A stretch of DNA of 64,000 nucleotides from Pleurodeles waltl (Eukaryota > Chordata > Amphibia > Caudata > Salamandridae). Every line of letters starts with the position of its first letter. The stretch's first letter is position 1. The DNA lies in the NCBI RefSeq assembly GCF_031143425.1, contig NC_090437.1, positions 1,174,564,863 to 1,174,628,862 of the forward strand, in the 5' to 3' direction. Shown in pieces: positions 59,076-64,000 of this stretch. Under the pieces are notes generated by a model that worked only from the letters and a program-made list of their open reading frames with translations, was not told where the DNA came from and ran no database searches. Made by a program: the position numbers and the translations under genes.

Positions 59076-60014
59076 TTACGGAGGTAAAGCTCCTTTTTTT
59101 GTCTCCCAATACATATTGGTGTTGGTTGCTGTATGAGGTTGTATTTGTAAAGGTGGGGTCAACATTCGCATTAAAGGAGTCTCTGAATTTGTCAAAGGTC
59201 TATTATTTAAAATTTGGAGGGTCTCATTCAAATGATATCTCCAATTTCTTAAAGTTCCATTGTCCAACTTTCGTAACTGAGCTTTTAGCAAGCCGGTCAT
59301 TATCTCAATCAATCCTGCAGCTTGGGGGTAGTATGGAATGTGACAAATCCATTCTATATTGTGTTGTAAACAATAGTCTTGCACCAATTTACCTTTAAAA
59401 TGTGACCCATTGTCACTCTGGACCTACAGTGGGACTCCATAATACAACATTAACAAGTCCAGCGTTTTTAGAGTGTTGAACTGAGTATCACATTTGCATG
59501 GGAACGCAATCATATATCAAGAAAAAGTATCCACCACTGTGCAGGCATATTAACACCCACAAATATTCTGAAGTGGCCTGATGTAATCAATCTGCAATAT
59601 CTGCCCTGGCAACTTTCCTCTCCCTAACTGACCTCTGACAGTCTGCGGAACAGACCTCTGTTGCGTGTTTTGACAAAAAGGACATTCCATGATCACAGTT
59701 TTTATCAGGTCTAGGGGAATGTGCATCCCTCTAATCTCTGCCCACCTGTCAGTGGCCTTCTCTTCCAGGTGTTCGCATTTTTGGTAAACCCACTTAGCCA
59801 TCCCCACCAAGTCAGAATCCTGTGTTGCCACTCCTACTTCTGAGATTTTGGCTTTGTCATCTGCAAAGGAATTAAACCATTGTTCTAGTGAGTCGGTGGA
59901 ACAGTAGGCATCTACATGGTATACAGTAACTATACTTTGCTCTAGCGTTTCCCAAATTTCCTGCCACAATTCTTTGCCCCACACCCTTGGGATGTATTTG
60001 CCTGTTGTGTGCAT
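59076..60014 (-). pseudogene. pol: ERV-C pol: integrase, broken
   Basis: Minus strand. A zinc-type CPFCQNT lies near 59690. The catalytic core has Asp at 59588-59586 (LQIDYIRPL), Asp at 59414-59412 (SDNGSHF) and Glu at 59306-59304 (GLIEIMTG), with 35 residues between the last two, the integrase pattern. The stretch PYYPQAAGLIE is typical of retroviral integrases. Stops and frame changes interrupt it near 59540 and 59395. The frame stops at 59076, just before the H2 insertion. Confidence 0.82.
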
Positions 60015-61620
60015 TCGACATGGGAAGACAGGTAGCTAGCCCATTGGCAATATACCAATAATCAATATAAATGTGACATTTCCCAGGTAATTCTTGCTTC
60101 GGAGATTGATATACAGCATTCAATTCTGCATTTTGGCTACTCTTATCTTCTCCTGTAGTGGAAAGCAGCTTCCTAGTTACAGGATTATATGACACTGCCT
60201 TCCAATGTCTCTTGGCCACACATACTTGGCTGAACCATCAGTGAACTATACATGCTTCTTGTCCTCATGGGACAAGGATTCAAATGGCTCACCCCACCTC
60301 ACGGGTGACTCTTTTACCTCTGGCACCTCGTGCAACACCTCTTCGTTCTGCACTGTGGCCTGTGACACCTGTTCATGAAGGGCCAAGGTTCCTGCTATTC
60401 CCATTTGGCCCCTGTCCTATATGTACCATTTCAACTTAATGACACTGGCTTCCTGTGCATGTCCTATTCAGTGAGTTTTGGGTGAACTCTTCACCCACTG
60501 CAAGATTGGTATCTCGGGTCTCAAAATCACATTATGCCCTATGGTCATTTGCTCAGAATCCACTAGAACCCAGTAGCATGCTAGTAACTGCTTCTCAAAG
60601 GGAGTATATCGCTCTCCAGCGTCTGGTAACTTTTTGGCCCAGAAACCAAGGGGCTCCCTCTTTCCTACCTGTTTTTGCCACATACTCCAATTTGCATATT
60701 TCCCCTGAATGGTTTCATATAATTCAATGTCTCCTTCCTGTACTGGCCATAAGCCTAATGCATGTTGAATATCCTCCTTTGCCAATTATAACGCACACTG
60801 CTGCTGCTCTCCCCCATTCAAACTCATGTTTCTTTCGAGTCACCTTGTACAAAGGGGCCAAAATCTGACTCAAGTGAGGGATATGCTGCCTCCAAAAGAA
60901 AACAATCCAATGAATCGCTGAGTTTTGTGGCAAGTTCCAGCATCTTTTGTCTTATCTGCAGCAGTAGCTCCTTGTGGCCCTGATTCCACTGAATTCCTAG
61001 AAACTTAACACTTTGAAAGGGTCCTTGCATCTTATCTGGATTCATCATCCACCCTTTACTTTGCAAAAGTTCCACAACCCTGTCCAACTGAGTCTGCACC
61101 TGTTCTTGTGTTTCTCTGTGAATCATCACATCATCAATATAATGAGATAACTGCACCCTTCGAATGACAGGTACTCTATCCCGGTGTTTTGCCACTAGTC
61201 AGTGACAGATGGTGGAGCTGTGTACATACCCCATAGGTAATCTTAAGATTTTAAATTGTCTTCCAAAGTGTGAAAAAGCAGGGGTCAATGGTATGGAAAA
61301 GAAAACATTAGCAATATCAATGGTTGCATACCAGGTCCCTTTATGTTTTTGTATCCTTTCAATTAAAGTGATGGTGTCGGAGGACTGTGATAGTCAAAGG
61401 GGATATGTATTTGTTCAATTCTCGATAATCAATGGTCATTCTATAGCTCCCATCTGGTTTGGAGATGGGCCACAAAGGATTGTTCCACACAGAGGAGCCA
61501 CCACACCTGCCTCTACCAAACCCTGTGTGATCTTACTTCTCTTCTCATACCCTCCTGGGACTCAGTACTGTTTCAAATGAACCACCTTGGTGGCTGGGGG
61601 CACCTTCAATGGGGGTATCT
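59872..61620 (-). pseudogene. pol: ERV-C pol: reverse transcriptase and RNase H, broken
   Basis: RT fingers/palm from about 61580 with GLVEAGVV and a TIDIANVFF block. The catalytic YIDD is at 61141-61130, followed by VKFLGIQW near 61000. The connection region (60785-60468) includes KREPLGFWAKKL and YTPFEKQLLA, as in gamma- and epsilon-like elements. RNase H remnants lie at 60219-59872 (AVSYNPVTRKLL, AELNAVYQ). The style (YIDD, connection domain) differs clearly from the foamy-like pols of ERV-A and ERV-B. Multiple stops and frameshifts. Confidence 0.78.
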
Positions 61621-61699
61621 ACAGATGACCAACCCTGTCGCTGAAATGTATCTCTTTGATACAAATTGATAACACCCATTCTCCAAATATAAAGTAATT

Positions 61700-61960
61700 C
61701 CCTTCAGAATGTCCATTCCAATAATATATTCTCAGAGGGGCACAATCATAACTGTGTATTCCCTATTTTCATTTGAACATTAGTTTACACAGTAGGTGTT
61801 TGCCTTCCACCCAACCCTGTGATGGCGTAGTGCTGACCTGTGAACTTTTTGGGATTTCCATATATTAAAAAGGCCTCAGCTCTAGTGTCCACCAAAGCCC
61901 GAACCTTTTGAACATTTCTGTTTTTCCAGTGAATTTCTAAACCAACATGAGGTCTATTAT
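61700..61960 (-). pseudogene. pol: ERV-C protease fragment with altered active site
   Basis: Minus-strand frame with VRALVDTRAEAFLIYG followed by the flap-like ITGLGGRQTP, then a stop near 61798. The position is right for protease (between gag and RT). The active site Asp-Thr-Gly reads Asp-Thr-Arg at 61889-61881, a one-base change from GGA to AGA, which should abolish activity. Confidence 0.72.
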
Positions 61961-62199
61961 CTTTGCGAGCCCATCCCTGTACCGGAGTTTTGCCTATTTC
62001 TTAATTTGATTTAAACCTGTAGAGTTTTGCCCAGGTCAAGTCCGGATATACGCTCTCAGATCTGCGAGGAGATTTTTCTCCTTCTCTGTTTTCCTCAGTC
62101 GGCCAGTCATTATTCAAATCGTCCTCCTTCCCCCTCTGAGAAACATTTTTCTCCATCTCTTTTTCTTCCTCCTACACCTGTGACTTGCCCTGATTCACT

Positions 62200-63605
62200 C
62201 GTTTGTTATCCTGCTTAGTCACCTTTCTGCTCCCCTTCTTTCTGTCCAGCCCTCGCTTGCGATGCACCTCCCACAGTCTCTTGGCATCTATCCCATCTAT
62301 CTGTTCTTTGTTGACACCATCCTTCAGTAATGCCATAAACATTTCTCTCCTAGATACTTTGTTATTATATGTATGGCTCTCAGACCTCTGGCTCTTTCAG
62401 GTATCATCCATTCTCCCAGCTCTCCCAACTCACAGACACTCTCCAGTACATCTTTTAAAGGATTACCTGTCTAATTGATTAATAGGGTCATTATCACGTA
62501 TGTAGGCTGGGGGAGTGAAGTGAATTATTTTGTTTCACACTGACACAGTTAGCAGTCCATCCAACAAACAGTGAGCATCACCCAGAAAAAAGGCAGTTTT
62601 CATACCCTCTTCCTTAATTCTCTGCATTGCATCTCTTAATGTATACAAGGGCTTATCATTTTGTGGCCAGTCTGACTCTGTAGGATACTTATGAATACAC
62701 CCTATGACTGCTAACTGCAGTAGAGTTATATGTTGGTTACCCTGGTAACACCTAAACTGCTCCTGCACAGTGGGATCAGTGCTAAGTATACAAAATCTTG
62801 GGGCGTTTCCTACATCCAGCATCACTCCAAATGCTCCTGTGTCAAATAATCGCACCATCCATGTAAGCAATGTTTCCCCAGATCTCTGATGGAATCTGTC
62901 TATATATCATTAACTTCCTGTTGAGTATAATCCTCCAGAGTGTCCATGGCTGACACCCTCCTCAGGGTCTTCCCGTCCATGTTGTATCTTTTGTCTGTGT
63001 ATGGGCTGTACACAAATCACTGTCTGTTAGTCTGCCTCATCCTGATCACTGCTTTGAAAAGACTCTTTGCCAGAGTCAGGAAAGTCAGAAGAATCTCAAA
63101 TAGTAGTACCCCAATTATCTGGATTCCAGTCTAGCCCTGCTTTAGCAATGGCTAAATAAACCTTCTTTTTATTGACCCTTCCCCTACATTTTTTGTATTT
63201 ACAATGAGCCACACGGACTGCAGCCATTCCTGCGATGGTCTGGTAAGTATCAACTTTATCTTGCAGTAATGTATTTTGACGTGACAACATTGTCAAGGTC
63301 ATTTTGGCTTCAACTAATTGCCTCTCTAATTGCTCACATTCCTGTTCTAACTGAACACATTTGTCATGCATTTTCCTATTTGCAGATAAAAGGCTCTATC
63401 CCAGTCTGCCTAAGATAGATAAATCCTGTTCCTTCTCTACTGGCACTTTTTGCAATCAATTTAATATCTTTCCTGGTTCAGCATCTATTAGACATGCATC
63501 CCAATTCTCACTCAACCCAGCACCGCAAGCCCACTCATTCGCGAATGCATCATAAGGTGTTTTTTCCCAACCGAGAATTTCATTTGGCACCTGGGAAATC
63601 ACCTT
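62200..63605 (-). pseudogene. gag: ERV-C gag, broken
   Basis: Minus strand from about 63605. N-terminal matrix-like piece (EILGWEKTPYDAFANEWA, 63605-63460), then a strongly charged heptad region (LEQECEQLERQL, 63345-63310) that looks like a coiled coil, and DWNPDNW near 63120. The capsid-like piece is at 62870-62535 (FGVMLDVGNAPRFCILS, WPQNDKPLYTLRDAM). A basic C-terminal segment follows to about 62200. No Cys-His box was identified with confidence. Stops or frame changes lie near 63455, 63410, 63090 and 62530. No further 5' part or LTR was seen before the window ends. Confidence 0.65.
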
Positions 63606-63645
63606 TGATTGTTTTGTCAAACACTTTCACTTTTTAATCTTGGAA

Positions 63646-63704
63646 CCCTGGCGGTCTGACCGCCACAGCAGCATGGTCTCAAGACCACCAGGCTCGTAAT
63701 GAGG
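63646..63704 (-). mobile_element. Harbinger-type terminus fragment
   Basis: CCTGGCGGTCTGACCGCC near the left and CTCGTAATGAGGCC at the right are words of the Harbinger-type terminus. It is about 60 bp long and lacks a second full end, so it is a deletion remnant. It sits just upstream of ERV-C gag. Confidence 0.55.
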
Positions 63705-64000
63705 CCCTCTGTCTCTCCTTGTGAAAGTGAATTTTGTTAGGAAAGTGTATCACGTGTTCTTTTGCAAAGACTAACTATGGCTAAATGTTTGCTTGGTAAC
63801 TGTTTACCACAAAACGTTTTACTGGTTAGAGACATATGTTTTAAAATAGTGGATATGTGTGCCTTACTCCCACCAGTAGTATTGTTTTTCATTAGGCATC
63901 CTTATTCTGTGTTTAGCATGTATTTCCATTTTCTCTCCCTGATGTACAATGTCCATTTTTTCATCTTGAGGTAATGTTTTGTAAGCATTGTCTTCAGTGT
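63705..64000. other. Window end, no recognised feature
   Basis: AT-rich sequence. It could belong to the ERV-C leader or 5' LTR, but no match to 49180-49880 was seen. Confidence 0.35.

Noticed and set aside
1..64000. CRISPR arrays, bacterial promoters or operons, tRNA or rRNA genes
   Set aside because: No regularly spaced repeats, no cloverleaf with matching arms and no rRNA blocks were seen; the content is eukaryotic.

Overview
The window looks like repeat-dominated, intron-scale nuclear DNA from an amphibian with a very large genome, most likely a salamander and probably a newt. This is inferred from the absence of any host exon I could recognise, the density of nested mobile elements, and two endogenous foamy-like retroviruses of a kind reported from newts. 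The species is not shown by the sequence. No tRNA, rRNA, CRISPR array or bacterial-type operon was seen.

Layout from left to right. 1-11868: a broken Harbinger-type DNA transposon (H1), split by a minus-strand foamy-like provirus (ERV-A, 1172-11443; LTRs about 475 bp). 12257-14060: a dispersed non-coding repeat (R1). 14700-20600: short repeats and MITEs, including a 719-bp element built of hairpins (15728-16446) and a Harbinger MITE (17056-17892, TSD TTA). 21111-31506: a second, plus-strand foamy-like provirus (ERV-B) with 977/967-bp LTRs and a 4-bp target duplication ATGT. 32560-33900: a 5'-truncated CR1/L2-like LINE. 33930-34736: an 81-bp tandem duplication and a MITE. 34737-41042: no gene recognised. 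41043-43165: second R1 copy. 43588-43704 and 47104-48099: two more MITEs. 49180-63605: a third, minus-strand retrovirus (ERV-C, gamma/epsilon-like), cut in two by a complete Harbinger-type element (H2, 50642-59003) that carries two SANT/Myb-like genes and a split, inactivated transposase.

ERV-A and ERV-B share gene order (gag, overlapping pol, overlapping env, then a small ORF overlapping the 3' end of env), Gag without a Cys-His zinc knuckle, a foamy-like RT, an Env with a long N-terminal leader that carries a membrane anchor and an RxxR site, the same polypurine tract and the same LTR start. They differ in LTR length and primer-binding site. Every retroviral gene is broken by frameshifts or stops. 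The small 3' ORF is recognisably the same protein in both proviruses although the elements are well diverged, so it was a real viral gene, in the position of the foamy-virus transactivator.

H2 appears to encode two DNA-binding partner proteins on the plus strand and a HARBI1-like DDE nuclease on the minus strand. The nuclease first exon lies 3.5 kb upstream of its second, and the second SANT gene lies inside that intron on the opposite strand. The nuclease has lost a catalytic Asp. The nesting gives relative ages: ERV-C is older than H2, and H1 is older than ERV-A.
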